Source: Streptomyces sp. Mut1 (GTDB lineage Bacteria > Actinomycetota > Actinomycetes > Streptomycetales > Streptomycetaceae). Taken from it: DNA of 64,000 bases. How positions within the stretch are numbered: the first letter of the stretch is position 1; each line of letters begins with the position of its first letter. The DNA lies in the NCBI RefSeq assembly GCF_030719295.1, contig NZ_CP120997.1, positions 4,351,501 through 4,415,500 of the forward strand, given 5' to 3'. Below, in pieces: positions 18,146-27,162 of the stretch. A model generated the notes under the pieces. The model saw nothing but the letters and a program-made list of their open reading frames with translations, made no database searches and was not told the origin of the DNA. A program made the position numbers and the translations under genes.

Positions 18146-19444
18146 TCACCGGCTGAAGACCATCTCCGGGAACCGGTCGGACGGGCCGTCCAGCAGCCCG
18201 TCGTCGTGGCCGCGCAGCCGGCGGTCGAAGAACGACGTCACATACGCCCGGCTCGCGGCCGCCGCCCGGTCCGGCCGTACCGTCCCGACGGTCTCCGCCA
18301 GTCCGCCGGCGGGCTCCGCGCCTTGGCGGGCCAGCTGCGGCAGCAGCAACTGGGCGTCCGTGTACGAGGCGTGGCGTGAGCCGGTCAGCGTGACGTTCGC
18401 CTTCCAGCCGCGGGTGTTGCGCCAGAAGGCCGCCCAGGACGGCTGCTTCCGGTAGTCGCCCGAGCCCTCGCCGTCCGTACCCATGAGCAGCAGCGGCCGG
18501 TCAAGACCGTCCCGCGCCACCGTGCTCAGCCGGCTGCCGTCCGGCTCCCCGCCGACGTAGTCCATCTGCCCGTCCATGTTGACGCCGGCCAGGACGCGCG
18601 GGTCGTCGTGCATCGTCTGGGCCGCGGTGAAGCCGCCCGCGGAGTGGCCGAACATCCCGGTCCGGCCCGGATCGAGTACGCCTCCGAACAGCGTCCGGTT
18701 CAGCCCCGGCAGCCGGTCGAGCACGAACCGGGTGTCGGCGACCCGTACGGCCACGACCTTGCGCAGCAGGGCGCTGACCGCGTCCGGGTCGGTGGGCGGG
18801 GCGCCGTCGAAGATCCGCATGGTGGCGAGACGGCCGCCGGGGAACTCCACCTCGGTGGCCTCGTAGGTGTGGTCGACGGTGACGACCGCGTACCCGTGAC
18901 TGGCGAGGTCGTCCACCAGTGCCGTGTTCCAGGTGCGGGGGTCGCCGAGCCCGGCGGAGTACAGGACGACGGGCAGCCGCCCGGCGCGCGGGTCGACGGG
19001 CGCGTCCCGGTGGGCATGGCCGACCGTGGCCGCCCAGTCCGCCGACCCGGGGGCCATGCCCAGGTTCATCGCGGCGGCCCCCTCGGGTCCCCCGAAGTGG
19101 GCGGCCGCCGCGGCGGTCATGTGGGGCACCCGGCGCCCGGCCCGGCCGGGGGCGGCGGGGTAGTGGACGCTGACCATGAGCTCCCGGTACGGCGACGCGT
19201 CCGGCGCCCACGGCTCGGGCCGGGTGCGGTCGACGAGCCGGAGGGCGGTGCACCCGACGTCGTACGGGCCGGTGGGGCGCGGCAGCCGGGCGGTGGGCGC
19301 GCCCTTCGCGGACGGGGCGCCCGCGCCCCGGCGGCCGGCCGCCGCCGACGGTACGGCGGAGGTGGCCAGCAGGGCGGAGGCGGCGAGCCCGGTGACGAGC
19401 ACCTGCCGGCGGTCGTGGATACGCGTACGCGGGACTGCGGTCAC
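18146..19444 (-). CDS. Secreted alpha/beta-hydrolase, PAF-acetylhydrolase/lipase-like
   Basis: A 432-residue exported hydrolase. The N-terminus has an Arg-rich start (RTRIHDRRQ) and a hydrophobic segment ending SAVPSAAAG, a Tat/Sec-like signal. The nucleophile elbow is FGHSAGG, VDHTYEA follows the oxyanion-region strand, and a late GSRHASYTD carries the probable catalytic His. This pattern fits the PAF-acetylhydrolase-like family of lipases. GTG 19444 is chosen because GGGGAG lies 6 nt before it and it starts the signal peptide; the reading further upstream is non-coding. It converges on groEL2. The substrate is not known. Confidence 0.78.
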   Translation of the reverse strand: MTAVPRTRIHDRRQVLVTGLAASALLATSAVPSAAAGRRGAGAPSAKGAPTARLPRPTGPYDVGCTALRLVDRTRPEPWAPDASPYRELMVSVHYPAAPGRAGRRVPHMTAAAAAHFGGPEGAAAMNLGMAPGSADWAATVGHAHRDAPVDPRAGRLPVVLYSAGLGDPRTWNTALVDDLASHGYAVVTVDHTYEATEVEFPGGRLATMRIFDGAPPTDPDAVSALLRKVVAVRVADTRFVLDRLPGLNRTLFGGVLDPGRTGMFGHSAGGFTAAQTMHDDPRVLAGVNMDGQMDYVGGEPDGSRLSTVARDGLDRPLLLMGTDGEGSGDYRKQPSWAAFWRNTRGWKANVTLTGSRHASYTDAQLLLPQLARQGAEPAGGLAETVGTVRPDRAAAASRAYVTSFFDRRLRGHDDGLLDGPSDRFPEMVFSR

Positions 19445-19596
19445 CTGGAACTCCCCGGTTCGGGCGGCATCGCACACGGACGGCGTGTGCGGCGGACGGC
19501 CCTCACGATGCCCGCCCGGTGCCGGAGAGCGCGTGATACCGGGGTGCTCATCGTGCCGGGCGGGTCCTGGCACCTGGGTATGACACGCGGCGCCTC

Positions 19597-20373
19597 TCAG
19601 GGGAGCCGTCGGGCCGTCCGGTGCCGTACCCAGACGTTCGGCTCGGCGTAGACCGCCAGGTCGTGCGCGAGATCGCACCGCACCGGGACGAGGGCGCCCG
19701 GCACTTCGGTGTCGCCGTCGCGGTCGAAGGGCAGGCCCGTCCACTCCCGCCACTGCGCGAGCGAACCGGTGACCGTCATCGACGCCGGGGCGACCTTCTC
19801 GATCGTGCCGCCGGACCTGACGTGCGCCCTCAGCCACGGGTCCTCCGGCAGCCCGTCGTCGCGCCGGCGGCCGATGTACGCGGCCATCGGGACGTGCGGA
19901 TGCAGATGCTTGGCCGTGGGGCGGACCGGAGCGAACAGCGCGTCATGTCCCTGCTGGGCGGCGGCGTTCCGCAGCGCCTCCAGCATCCGGTACGAGAGGC
20001 CGCGCCCGAGGTACGCCCGGTCCACGACGATCTCCAGCGCGCTCGCCGCCGACACCGCCCGCCCGTCCCAGTGGTCCAGGAACGCCCAGCTCAGCACCCG
20101 GTCCCAGCCCTGGTCGGGGGTTGTCTCGCGGCCCTCGGCCGTGCCGTCGAAGGGCACGGCGAGCCCGCGCGCAACCACCCGGTCGCCGTCGGTCGCCACC
20201 ACGCAGTACGCGGGGAACTCACCCGGCACCCGGCCCACCAGGGCGTTGCCGACCAGGTCGTGCGGGACGAAGGGCGGCCAGGTGTTGTCGATCTCGTATA
20301 TCCGGGTGATCAGGGCGGGCCGCTCGGAGAGCGGGGTGATCAGGATGGCGTCGTCGTGTGCGGTGGGGTCCAT
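19597..20373 (-). CDS. GNAT-fold N-acetyltransferase domain protein
   Basis: A 258-residue protein with a GNAT-like core: ALEIVVDRAYLGRGLSYRMLEALRNAA (beta4 and the acetyl-CoA pyrophosphate loop, though RxxGxG is modified) and ALFAPVRPTAKHLHPHVPMAAYI. The C-terminal third is a beta-rich extension. Similar large GNAT-like proteins are common in Streptomyces without a known substrate. It lies between the secreted hydrolase and a TetR gene, all on the minus strand but with wide gaps, so no operon is claimed. Confidence 0.7.
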   Translation of the reverse strand: MDPTAHDDAILITPLSERPALITRIYEIDNTWPPFVPHDLVGNALVGRVPGEFPAYCVVATDGDRVVARGLAVPFDGTAEGRETTPDQGWDRVLSWAFLDHWDGRAVSAASALEIVVDRAYLGRGLSYRMLEALRNAAAQQGHDALFAPVRPTAKHLHPHVPMAAYIGRRRDDGLPEDPWLRAHVRSGGTIEKVAPASMTVTGSLAQWREWTGLPFDRDGDTEVPGALVPVRCDLAHDLAVYAEPNVWVRHRTARRLP

Positions 20374-20489
20374 GATCCGGACTGTTCCACAGGCGTCGGG
20401 CGGGGCGCGAGGCGTTTCCCGCGCGGTCGCGGGGTGGGGTCCGAGGTGGTTCGGCCCGCCTGTTCCCCGCGCGGCCGGAGGGCGGGTGG

Positions 20490-20645
20490 CGGGGGTTTCC
20501 TGTCTGTCCGCCGGGCCGGACGGGGGTTTCTTGTCTGGTCGCCGGGCCGGACGGGGGTTTTTCGTCTGGCCCGCCGGGCCGGACGGGGGTTCCCCCTCTG
20601 GCCGCCGGGCCGGAAAGGGGGTTCTCGTCCGGCCCGGCGGGCCGG
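20490..20645. repeat. Degenerate tandem repeat of about 31 bp
   Basis: Five imperfect units of the type CGGGGGTTTC...GCCGGGCCGGA run head to tail (31, 31, 32, 33 and about 29 bp). With the adjacent 30-bp repeat this fills the 357-bp gap between the acetyltransferase and TetR genes. Antisense reading frames through it are repeat artefacts. Confidence 0.75.
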
Positions 20646-20650
20646 GGCCG

Positions 20651-20740
20651 AGGCGGTTTCCGGCGCCCGGTCAGCCCGCGCGGCGGTTTCCGGTGCCCGG
20701 TCAGTCCGCGAGGCGGTTTCCGGCGCCCGGTCAGCCCGCG
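20651..20740. repeat. Three exact-length 30-bp tandem units ending in the tetR stop
   Basis: Units at 20651-20680, 20681-20710 and 20711-20740; the first and third are identical and the middle one has three changes. The third unit contains the TetR stop codon (20731-20733), so the gene's 3' end including TGA has been copied twice downstream. Confidence 0.88.
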
Positions 20741-21447
20741 TCGAGGCCGTCGACGAGGCGGCTCAGGAAGCGTTCGAACGTGGCGTCGGGGGTGCCGGGC
20801 CGTCCGGCCGACGCGAGGGCGCGGGCCAGCTCCGGGTGGTGGCCGTCGGCGGCGACCTCGGCGAGGTAGAGCGCCTCGGCGGCGGCGCGGCCGGGCGCCT
20901 GCTCGGCTCTGGCCCGGCTCACCTCGTACGCCGTGTGGCCCGCCACGAACGCGGTGAGCTGGGCGAAGACCTCCAGCCGGGCGGCCCCGTCGAGCCCGCT
21001 GGGGCGCAGGGCGGTCAGGGCGTGTTCGAGAAAGGCGAGGGTGTGGGGGCCGAGGGTGCGGCGCTCCTGCACGGCGGCGGGCAGCCAGGGGTGGCGGAGC
21101 ATGTGGGTGCGCTGGAGGCGGCCGATGGTCTTGAGGTCGGTGCGCCAGTCGCCGGTGAGCGGGTCGCTGGTGGGCAGCTCGCCGGAGACGCGGTCGATCA
21201 TCAGGTCGAGCAGCGTCTCCTTGTCGGGGGCGTAGCTGTACAGCGACATGACGCCCGCGCCCACCTCGGCGGCGACCCGGCGCATGGTGACCGCGTCGAG
21301 CCCCTCGGCGTCCGCGACGGCGACCGCCGCCGCCGTGATCGCGTCGCGGCTGAAGGCGGGCCTGCGCCCCCGGCGGGGCCGGTCCGGCGCCGACCACAGT
21401 TCGCGCGGGTCGACGCCGCCCGCGCCGGGCCCGTCGGTGCGGGTCAC
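20731..21447 (-). CDS. TetR-family transcriptional regulator
   Basis: A 238-residue repressor. The N-terminal helix-turn-helix is FSRDAITAAAVAVADAEGLDAVTMRRVAAEVGAGVMSLYSYAPDKETLLDLMID. The C-terminal ligand domain has the RTHMLRHPWLP pattern common in the actinobacterial TetR_C group. GTG 21447 is the likely start; 21495 is possible. It is divergent from a CocE-type hydrolase gene. The shared region holds a perfect inverted repeat (21501-21523) that is almost certainly its operator, so it probably represses both itself and the hydrolase. Confidence 0.85.
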   Translation of the reverse strand: MTRTDGPGAGGVDPRELWSAPDRPRRGRRPAFSRDAITAAAVAVADAEGLDAVTMRRVAAEVGAGVMSLYSYAPDKETLLDLMIDRVSGELPTSDPLTGDWRTDLKTIGRLQRTHMLRHPWLPAAVQERRTLGPHTLAFLEHALTALRPSGLDGAARLEVFAQLTAFVAGHTAYEVSRARAEQAPGRAAAEALYLAEVAADGHHPELARALASAGRPGTPDATFERFLSRLVDGLDAG

Positions 21448-21500
21448 GGTCTCATCCCCTCTCACCTGGGTTGCTCCACCGTCCCATCCAAGCATCCACT

Positions 21501-21523
21501 ATTCTCGTACTGTGTACGAGAAT
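21501..21523. promoter_or_regulatory. Perfect TetR operator palindrome
   Basis: ATTCTCGTAC-TGT-GTACGAGAAT: 10-bp perfect arms around 3 bp, between the divergent tetR and hydrolase genes. Arm length and symmetry fit a TetR dimer site. Confidence 0.85.
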
Positions 21524-21558
21524 GCTCGCCCGAGCATGATGCCCGAGGGAGGCGCACG

Positions 21559-23238
21559 ATGACACGACCCACGCCCGAAGCCCGCCCGAGGTCCGCCCGG
21601 AAGCCGCCGGCCGGGAAACCGCCGCTCGCCTCCCGGCTGATGCGGTCCACCTGGCGCGGCCTGCCGGCCGCCCGTCACGAGGTGGGGGTCGAGCGGGGCC
21701 TGACCGTGCCCGCCGCCGACGGCAGCCCGCTGGTCACCGACCACTACTTCCCGCGCGCCGAGGGCGACTTCCCCACCCTCCTGGTGCGCTCGCCCTACGG
21801 GCGGGGCGTGCCGTGGTCCCCGCAGTACGGGATGCTCTTCGCCGAACAGGGCTTCCACGTCGTCCTCCAGAGCTGCCGGGGCACCGGCGGCTCGGGCGGC
21901 GACTTCCACTTCTGGCGCAACGAGGCCCCCGACGGCCGGGCCACCGTCGACTGGCTGCGCGAACAGCCCTGGTTCGACGGGAGCCTGGGCACGGTCGGCC
22001 CCAGCTACCTCGGCTACGTCCAGTGGGCTCTGGCCCTCGAACCGCCGCCGGAGCTGAAGGCCATGGTGGTCCAGGTGGGGCTGCACGACCCGTACGCCCT
22101 CTTCCACACCGACGGCGTCCTCCATCTGGAGACCGCGCTCGCCGTGGGCTCGGGCATGACGTACCAGCACCGGGGCATGGGCCCGTTCCTCCGGGCGACC
22201 CTGCGCCTCCAGCGCCGGATGCGCTCCGTCGTCACCGCGCGCCCGTCGCGCGGGGCGTACGCGGACGCGCTCGGCGGTGAAGTGCCCTGGCTGGACGGGG
22301 TGATGGACCATCCCGACCCCGACGACCCGCACTGGGACGGCGCGTCCCTCGCCGGCGCGGCGGACCGGGCGGCCGTCCCCACCGTGCTGATCACCGGATG
22401 GCACGACGTCCTCGCCGGCCAGACCTTCGAGCAGTACGGCCGGCTGCGCCGGGCGGGCGCCGACGCCACGCTGCTCGTCGGCCCGTGGACCCACACCTCG
22501 GCGCTCCAGAAGGGCTGGCCCGAGGTGTTCGCCGAATCCCTCGCCTGGCTCCGCGCCCACCTGTGCGCCGACCCCTCCGGCCTGCGCCCCACCCCCGTAC
22601 GCGTACACCTGGGCGGTACGGAGCCGGCCGTACGGGACCTCGAAGCGTGGCCGCCGGCCGGGGCGGCCACCGCCTCGTGGTTCCCGGCCCCCGACGGCCA
22701 CCTCACCGCCGAGCCGCCCACGGACGCGGCGCCCCTGGCATCCTTCCGCCATGACCCGGCCGGCCCGACGCCTTCCGTGGGCGGCCCCCTCCTCTCCCGT
22801 ACCGCCGGAGCGCGCGACAACGGCGCCCTGGAGGCCCGCGAGGACGTCCTGACGTTCACCGGGCCGGTCCTCACCGAACCCCTCACCGTCCTCGGCCCGG
22901 TCTCCGCCCGGATCAGCGCGTCCACGGACACCGGCCACGGGGACGTGTTCACCCGGCTGTGCGACGTGGACCCCGAGGGGCGCTCCACCAACGTCTGCGA
23001 CGGCCTCGCCCAGCTGCGCACCACGGGCCCGGACCCGGTCCGCGTGACTGTCCCGATGGGCCACACCGCCTACCGCTTCGGCATCGGCCACCGCGTCCGC
23101 TGGCAGATCAGCGGCGGCGCCCACCCGCGCTTCGCGCCCAACCCGGGCACGGGGGCGTCCCGGACCGACGCCACGGAGTACGTACCGGTACGCGTCACGG
23201 TCCACGCGGACTCGGAGCTGATGCTTCCGGTGGAGTGA
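21559..23238 (+). CDS. CocE/NonD-family serine hydrolase (peptidase S15 type)
   Basis: A 559-residue hydrolase. The N-terminal alpha/beta-hydrolase domain has RSPYGRG, SCRGTGGSGGDF (oxyanion region) and the nucleophile elbow GPSYLGYVQW (Ser within GxSYxG). TGWHDVL carries the likely catalytic Asp and GPWTHT the His. The C-terminal jelly-roll has LTFTGPVLTEPLTVLGPV, CDVDPEGRSTNVCDG and HRVRWQISGGAHPRF. The family includes cocaine esterase, Xaa-Pro dipeptidyl peptidase and glutaryl-7-ACA acylase. No signal peptide is seen, so it acts in the cytosol. ATG 21559 follows GAGGGAGG. Its divergent TetR neighbour probably senses the substrate. Confidence 0.88.
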   Translation: MTRPTPEARPRSARKPPAGKPPLASRLMRSTWRGLPAARHEVGVERGLTVPAADGSPLVTDHYFPRAEGDFPTLLVRSPYGRGVPWSPQYGMLFAEQGFHVVLQSCRGTGGSGGDFHFWRNEAPDGRATVDWLREQPWFDGSLGTVGPSYLGYVQWALALEPPPELKAMVVQVGLHDPYALFHTDGVLHLETALAVGSGMTYQHRGMGPFLRATLRLQRRMRSVVTARPSRGAYADALGGEVPWLDGVMDHPDPDDPHWDGASLAGAADRAAVPTVLITGWHDVLAGQTFEQYGRLRRAGADATLLVGPWTHTSALQKGWPEVFAESLAWLRAHLCADPSGLRPTPVRVHLGGTEPAVRDLEAWPPAGAATASWFPAPDGHLTAEPPTDAAPLASFRHDPAGPTPSVGGPLLSRTAGARDNGALEAREDVLTFTGPVLTEPLTVLGPVSARISASTDTGHGDVFTRLCDVDPEGRSTNVCDGLAQLRTTGPDPVRVTVPMGHTAYRFGIGHRVRWQISGGAHPRFAPNPGTGASRTDATEYVPVRVTVHADSELMLPVE

Positions 23239-23428
23239 GATCGTCCTGCCTTGCGCGAGGTTACGCAAAAAAATGACGAACCAACGCACTACTACGCCAG
23301 GAAGTTGGAAACTGATCGCAGGAGTCTTGTGAACGGGGAGCTGGGCGCCCTACTGTCACCTCACTCATGACGGCGGCGACTCCCCACGCGCGCACGGCCG
23401 TTGACCCCCCGAGAGAAACGGGCACGCG

Positions 23429-25480
23429 ATGTCACGGATGACCACCGACGCTTCGGTGAGGGCGCGAAGACCGCGCAGGACAGGGCTGTACGCGACCGCC
23501 GTCGCCTCGGTGACCGCGGCGGCCGTGGGGCTCGGGGTGCTCGCCGGTACGCCCGCGCTCGCCGGCCCGCGCAGCGCCGCCCCGGTCGTCACCCGGGCCG
23601 CCCTCGATCCGGCGCTGGTCGCGGGGAAGGGCGCCAAGGTGGCCTTCGCCGAGCAGGAGGCCGAGAACGCGGTGACCAACGGCACGGTCATCGGCCCCGA
23701 CCGCGACGCGTACACGCTGCCCTCGGAGGCGTCGGGCCGTAAGGCGGTGAGCCTGGCGCCGGGGCAGCACGTCGAGTTCACGCTGCCCGCCCCGGCCAAC
23801 GCGATCACCGTGCGCTACAGCATCCCGGACGCGCCGGGCGGCGGCGGGATCACCGCACCGCTGGACGTCGCGGTGAACGGTACGAAGCGCTCCACCATGA
23901 CGCTGACCTCGCAGTACTCCTGGCTGTACAACCAGTACCCGTTCTCCAACGACCCCGGCGCCGGGCTCCTCCACCCGGACTGGTGGATCACCGAGTGCTC
24001 CTGCGTGCCCGCCGAGACGACCCCCGCCCCGGTCATCGACAAGCCGTACCGGCCCAGCCACTTCTACGACGAGCAGCGCCTCCTGCTCGGCCGGACCTAC
24101 CGCGCGGGCGACACCGTGCGGCTGACGGTGCCGGCCGGCAGCCGGGCCGGGTCGACGGTCATCGACCTGCTCGACTCGGAGCGGGTCGGCCTCCCGCACG
24201 TGGAGCTGCTCGCCGCCAACGTATGGGCGTTCGGAGCCGATCCGACCGGCCGGCGGGACGCGGCGGACGCGATCGACAAGGCCATCGCGTTCGCCCGGCG
24301 CACGCACCTCAAGGTGTACATCCCGCCGGGGACGTACCGGGTCGACCGCCACATCGTCGTGGACGACGTCACCATCGTCGGCGCGGGCAACTGGTACACG
24401 AAGATCAAGGGCCGCGAGGTCGCGCTCGACAAGCCCGCCGCCGACGGCTCGGTGCACACGGGCGTCGGCTTCTACGGGAAGTCCGCGGCCGAGGGCGGCA
24501 GCCGCAACGTCCACCTGTCCGGCTTCGCCATCGAGGGCGACGTACGCGAACGCGTCGACACCGACCAGGTCAACGCCATCGGCGGTGCGATGAGCGACTC
24601 CACCATCAAGGGCCTGCACATCAGCCACACCAAGGTCGGCATGTGGTTCGACGGCCCGATGAAGAACCTGCGGATCTCCGACAGCATCATCGTCGACCAG
24701 ATCGCTGACGCCATCAACTTCCACACGGGCGTGACCGATTCGAGCGTCACGGACACCTTCGTACGCAACTCCGGCGACGACGGCCTCGCGATGTGGGCCG
24801 AGAAGACGACGAACGCCCGCAACACCTTCTCCCACAACACCGTCCAGACCCCGGTCCTGGCCAACGGCATCGCGATCTACGGGGGCACCGACACCACCGT
24901 CTCGGACAACCTCGTCGCCGACCCGGTCCGCGAGGGCAGCGCCCTGCACATCGGCGCCCGCTTCGGCGCCGAACCCTTCGCCGGGAAGCTGGACGTCAAG
25001 GGCAACACGACGGTCCGCGCCGGTACGTACGAACTCAACTGGAACATCGGCCTCGGCGCCCTGTGGGTCTTCGCCCTGGACCGCAGCATCGACGGAGCCG
25101 ACATCCGGGTCACCGGCAACGACTTCCTCGACAGCACCTACAACGCGGTCATGCTGGTCTCCGACTGGGCGGTGAAGGACCAGTACGTGATCGAGAACAT
25201 CCACTTCAAGGACATCCGGGTGGACGGCACCGGCACCTCGGTGCTGAGCGCCCGCGCGGCGGGCGGCGCGACCTTCGAGAACGTGGACGCGCGCAACGTC
25301 GGCGCGGTGGGCGTCAACAACTGCGGCTCGTTCAACTTCCCCGCCACCGGTTCGGAGTTCACCCTCACGGACCTGGGCGGCAACGACGGCGACTGGCTCG
25401 CCCCCTGGCTGCTGCCCAACACGATCACCTGCGACGACCGCCCGGAGGTGGTACCGCCTCCGGCACCGGGCGCGTGGTGA
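23429..25480 (+). CDS. Secreted beta-helix glycoside hydrolase, GH87-like (mycodextranase/alpha-1,3-glucanase)
   Basis: A 683-residue exported protein. The signal peptide ends about GTPALAG. An N-terminal beta-sandwich (about residues 70-235; AEQEAENA, HVEFTLPAPANAITVRYSIPD) resembles a CBM35-type domain. A right-handed parallel beta-helix (about 255-620) follows, entered by ANVWAFGADPTGRRDAADAID and a PPGTYRVDRH turn. It has repeated ISHTKVGMWFDG / NSGDDGLAMWAE rungs with paired Asp, as in GH87 enzymes. It probably cuts alpha-1,3-glucan of fungi. Other beta-helix families (pectate lyase 3) cannot be excluded. An in-frame ATG at 23438 is an alternative start. Confidence 0.7.
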   Translation: MSRMTTDASVRARRPRRTGLYATAVASVTAAAVGLGVLAGTPALAGPRSAAPVVTRAALDPALVAGKGAKVAFAEQEAENAVTNGTVIGPDRDAYTLPSEASGRKAVSLAPGQHVEFTLPAPANAITVRYSIPDAPGGGGITAPLDVAVNGTKRSTMTLTSQYSWLYNQYPFSNDPGAGLLHPDWWITECSCVPAETTPAPVIDKPYRPSHFYDEQRLLLGRTYRAGDTVRLTVPAGSRAGSTVIDLLDSERVGLPHVELLAANVWAFGADPTGRRDAADAIDKAIAFARRTHLKVYIPPGTYRVDRHIVVDDVTIVGAGNWYTKIKGREVALDKPAADGSVHTGVGFYGKSAAEGGSRNVHLSGFAIEGDVRERVDTDQVNAIGGAMSDSTIKGLHISHTKVGMWFDGPMKNLRISDSIIVDQIADAINFHTGVTDSSVTDTFVRNSGDDGLAMWAEKTTNARNTFSHNTVQTPVLANGIAIYGGTDTTVSDNLVADPVREGSALHIGARFGAEPFAGKLDVKGNTTVRAGTYELNWNIGLGALWVFALDRSIDGADIRVTGNDFLDSTYNAVMLVSDWAVKDQYVIENIHFKDIRVDGTGTSVLSARAAGGATFENVDARNVGAVGVNNCGSFNFPATGSEFTLTDLGGNDGDWLAPWLLPNTITCDDRPEVVPPPAPGAW

Positions 25481-25516
25481 CCGTTTCCTGACGGCCCGAA
25501 GGCCGAGGGGGCGGCT

Positions 25517-25570
25517 AGGGCCTGTCCGGCGGATCTTCGCGGGCCCGCGAAGATCCGCCGGACAGGCCCT
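25517..25570. repeat. Perfect 54-bp palindrome (27-bp arms, no loop)
   Basis: The arms 25517-25543 and 25544-25570 are exact reverse complements. The ends AGGGCCTGTC match the termini of the elements at 44947-45051 and 51804-51857. It follows the glycosidase stop by 36 bp and could act as a terminator. Confidence 0.85.
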
Positions 25571-25665
25571 GGTTGCATACGCTCAGCACAGCGCGCGGGT
25601 CCGGCGACGGCCCCGCGCGCCAGGCAAACCAGCCGCCCACTCGACGCACGGGAGAGATCTCCGGT

Positions 25666-26298
25666 ATGGCCGTCATCCACCGCACCACTCTGTCGCCGAC
25701 CAAGCTCGAACTGCTCACCCCCTGGCTCCCGACCCGCCCCTGGTACGCGGGCCCCACGCACCCGGTCCTGTCGAGGTCGGGCGGCTTCCGGCTGGACGAC
25801 CCGCAGGGCGAGGTGGGCATGGAGCTCATGGTCGCCACCGACACCTCGGGCGCCGAGCCGGTGGCGTACTTCGTGCCCCTCACCTACCGGGGCGCCCCGC
25901 TCGACGGCGCGGAGGACGCGTTGGTCGGCACCACGGAGCACGGCGTGCTGGGGAAGCGCTGGGTGTACGACGGCGGCCACGACCCGGTCCTGGCCGAACA
26001 GCTCTTCGCCCTCCTCGCCGGCCGCGCGGAGCCCCAGGCCCAGAGCGAGACCGACACCCCGGACCCGACGATCACCTACTCCCGCACCATCCCGAACGTC
26101 CTGTCCGGCCCCTTCACGGCTGCCGACGACGAGGCGGGCACGGACATCGCCGCCAAGGGCGCGACCCTCCACCTGAACCGCGTCCTGCGCCCCGCCGACG
26201 CTCCGCCGGAGGGCGCGACGGGCCACATCGCGGGCCCCTGGCGCACGCCGGAGGACACGGAGGCGCGGGGGGTGTTCGCGGTGCTGCGGGGGGCGTAA
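25666..26298 (+). CDS. Maltokinase N-terminal cap-like protein
   Basis: A 210-residue protein that reads like the N-terminal cap domain of actinobacterial maltokinases (MAVIHRTTLSPTKLELLTPWLPTRPWY, VPLTYRGAPLDGAEDALVGTTEHGVLG, KRWVYDGGHDP) but without the kinase domain. Stand-alone versions occur in Streptomyces and are often labelled 1,4-alpha-glucan branching protein. ATG 25666 follows GGAGAG at a good spacing. Its role is unknown; a regulatory or sugar-phosphate-binding function is possible. The end of the gene lies at the edge of an accessory patch. Confidence 0.72.
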   Translation: MAVIHRTTLSPTKLELLTPWLPTRPWYAGPTHPVLSRSGGFRLDDPQGEVGMELMVATDTSGAEPVAYFVPLTYRGAPLDGAEDALVGTTEHGVLGKRWVYDGGHDPVLAEQLFALLAGRAEPQAQSETDTPDPTITYSRTIPNVLSGPFTAADDEAGTDIAAKGATLHLNRVLRPADAPPEGATGHIAGPWRTPEDTEARGVFAVLRGA

Positions 26299-27162
26299 CT
26301 GCCTGGAGGCCGAAGCTGACCGGTCGGCGCTGCCCGGGGGGACGACCCACTCGGCGGGCCGGCCGGTTGGCGCCAGACCGCCTCAAACTCAGCTGGGGGT
26401 ACGTCAGAATGGATACCTTGCAGCGGGGCTGCCGCCGAGGGAGCGGGGGGACTGTGGAGCAGGTGGACATGCTCAGGTACGGAGCTCATGGCGGCCTATT
26501 TATCTCCGGGTCAACGATGTTCCGGTATGTGTAGAGCGAGCAGATCTGGCCCTGGCATGCACCGGGCGTGACATTCAAGATCTGGATCACCATCGAGATC
26601 CCTCCTGACGGTTTAGAAGTCGTCTCATTTGGCTGCCTGCCGCCGCAGGCTCCTCCGCTGATTACCGTTTCGCGATGTTGCTTCAGGATTCATGTCCCGT
26701 GACTTCTCTCGTCCGGATGTGCTCTTGAGGCGGCTCCGGGGACTCCTCCGCCACACCCACGCCGCCAAAGCTCGGGTACGGCATCGAGGGCTCCCCTTCG
26801 CCGTGCAAGACCACGAATGATCATTCTGCCTCGCGAATCCCGGAGTCGCAGTCACCCGTTGCCGCAGGGACGTTCGGCACCGAGTTGGGCTTCGCGCCGG
26901 CACTCGCGACAGTCCGGCAAGCCACTCAGTACCTGTTTCCGGAGCCCTGGCCGTAGTTTGCCTGGCTCAGGAATCGGAGCCCTACTTCAGCGATCTCGCC
27001 ACGGATATCCCAGCTGCTTCAGGGCTTCTATGTGCGAAGTGGCCCCCGGGGCGGTATTCGCGTGCAATCGGCATGTTTGCGTGTCCGCGGGGGTGACTGA
27101 TCGTTCTCACATCGCAGTCCCTGTGAGATGACCTCACCTTCTTCGACTCCTCTGGAGGAACC
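26299..27162. other. Lower-GC intergenic region without a credible gene
   Basis: About 860 bp with GC clearly below the neighbours and frequent stops in all frames. The small frames at 26625-26903 (minus) and 26817-27131 (plus) have no codon bias or recognisable motif. A 42-codon frame at 26692-26820 is possible but unsupported. Base composition suggests decayed or foreign DNA. Confidence 0.4.

Noticed and set aside
20490..20740. Short repeats before tetR as CRISPR
   Set aside because: The units are contiguous with no spacers; this is a tandem array.
19621..21558. N-terminal 640 codons of the long plus-strand frame that ends in the CocE hydrolase
   Set aside because: They are antisense to the acetyltransferase and TetR genes and run through tandem repeats. 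The real gene starts at 21559 after a GAGGGAGG site.
25517..25570. Palindrome as a phage or plasmid attachment site
   Set aside because: No integrase gene or tRNA gene is nearby, and the ends match the local MITE-like family instead.
26625..27131. Small frames in the 26.3-27.1 kb gap
   Set aside because: Neither strand shows Streptomyces codon bias, ribosome sites or known motifs.
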